NCBI RefSeq assembly: GCF_020667895.1
Contig: NZ_JAFMPS010000011.1
Span: 34,316 to 98,315, forward strand
Direction: 5' to 3'
DNA from: Alcanivorax sp. 1008
GTDB taxonomy: Bacteria > Pseudomonadota > Gammaproteobacteria > Pseudomonadales > Alcanivoracaceae
DNA length: 64,000 bases
The notes under the pieces are model-generated. The model made no database searches and was not told the DNA's origin. It saw only the letters and a list, made by a program, of their open reading frames with translations. Shown piece after piece: positions 63,957-64,000 of the stretch; position 1 is the stretch's first letter, and each line of letters opens with the position of its first letter. The position numbers and the translations under genes are program-made.

Positions 63957-64000
63957 ATGCGCCGCACCCGCTTGTACCCTGCCCTGCTGCTCGCCTGCCT
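63957..64000 (+). CDS. Exported protein, cut by the right edge
   Basis: Only about 14 codons are visible: a basic start (MRRTRLYP) followed by a hydrophobic stretch ALLLACL, which looks like a signal peptide. ATG codons at 63954 and 63957 both follow AAGGAAA. Identity cannot be known. The fad-type operator upstream suggests a lipid-related exported protein. Confidence 0.5.
   Translation, partial: MRRTRLYPALLLAC

Overview
The window reads as a chromosomal segment of a marine, lipid-degrading gammaproteobacterium of the Alcanivorax/Marinobacter/Oceanospirillales type. This rests on gene content: divergent sdhCD and gltA, a Na+-pumping oxaloacetate decarboxylase, fadBA, an SCP2 protein, DcaP-like porins and surface proteins with H-type-lectin-like repeats. 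No rRNA, tRNA, CRISPR array, phage or insertion sequence was seen. Two short REP-like palindromes are present.

Layout. 1-4.2 kb: sdhD (cut by the edge) and sdhC diverge from gltA, followed by an AT-richer acid-phosphatase-like lipoprotein. 4.3-8.8 kb: an MltF-like transglycosylase with two solute-binding domains, a strictosidine-synthase/SMP-30-like protein overlapping a 3-hydroxyisobutyrate-dehydrogenase-family enzyme, and ppnP. 8.9-12.8 kb: the Anbu proteasome-like peptidase operon (ATP-grasp, alpha-E, transglutaminase, Anbu), preceded by a near-consensus sigma-54 promoter and a perfect NtrC-type palindrome. 13-20.5 kb: oadGAB, hsp20 behind a sigma-32 promoter, then a YbjN-like protein, a 2OG-Fe(II) oxygenase and a glycine-rich exported protein. 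20.6-27.2 kb: an unknown protein, a two-gene ATP-grasp plus Cys-His-Asn hydrolase-like cassette, a degenerate HNH-like lipoprotein, and DUF2804/DUF4282 genes. 27.3-39.8 kb: one long translationally coupled minus-strand run (GNAT-like, GH3 acyl-adenylating ligase, second GNAT, condensation-type acyltransferase, RND adaptor, RND pump, acetyl-CoA hydrolase/transferase), divergent from an AraC-type regulator. 39.8-43.1 kb: SCP2 protein, glnK-amtB with sigma-54/NtrC-like sites, and a CnoX-like thioredoxin. 43.3-46.8 kb: a tandem duplication of a porin plus small binding-protein pair. 46.7-53 kb: ung, a TetR regulator, prfB (programmed frameshift)-lysS, a small conserved protein and recJ. 53-60.2 kb: fadBA, a secreted lectin-repeat protein and a PGAP1-like hydrolase. 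60.2-64 kb: a PLD-helicase-DUF3427 protein, a small unknown gene, and the start of an exported protein.

Strongest candidates for undescribed biology: (i) the GH3/GNAT/condensation-type/RND cluster, which looks like a synthesis-and-export locus for an acyl-amide or acyl-ester small molecule under AraC control; (ii) the ATP-grasp/papain-like-fold cassette; (iii) apparent nitrogen control of the Anbu operon; (iv) an operator of the form GAGCGTTYG shared by fadBA, the SCP2 gene and the gene at the right edge. Functions are inferred from recognisable motifs; no database search was run.
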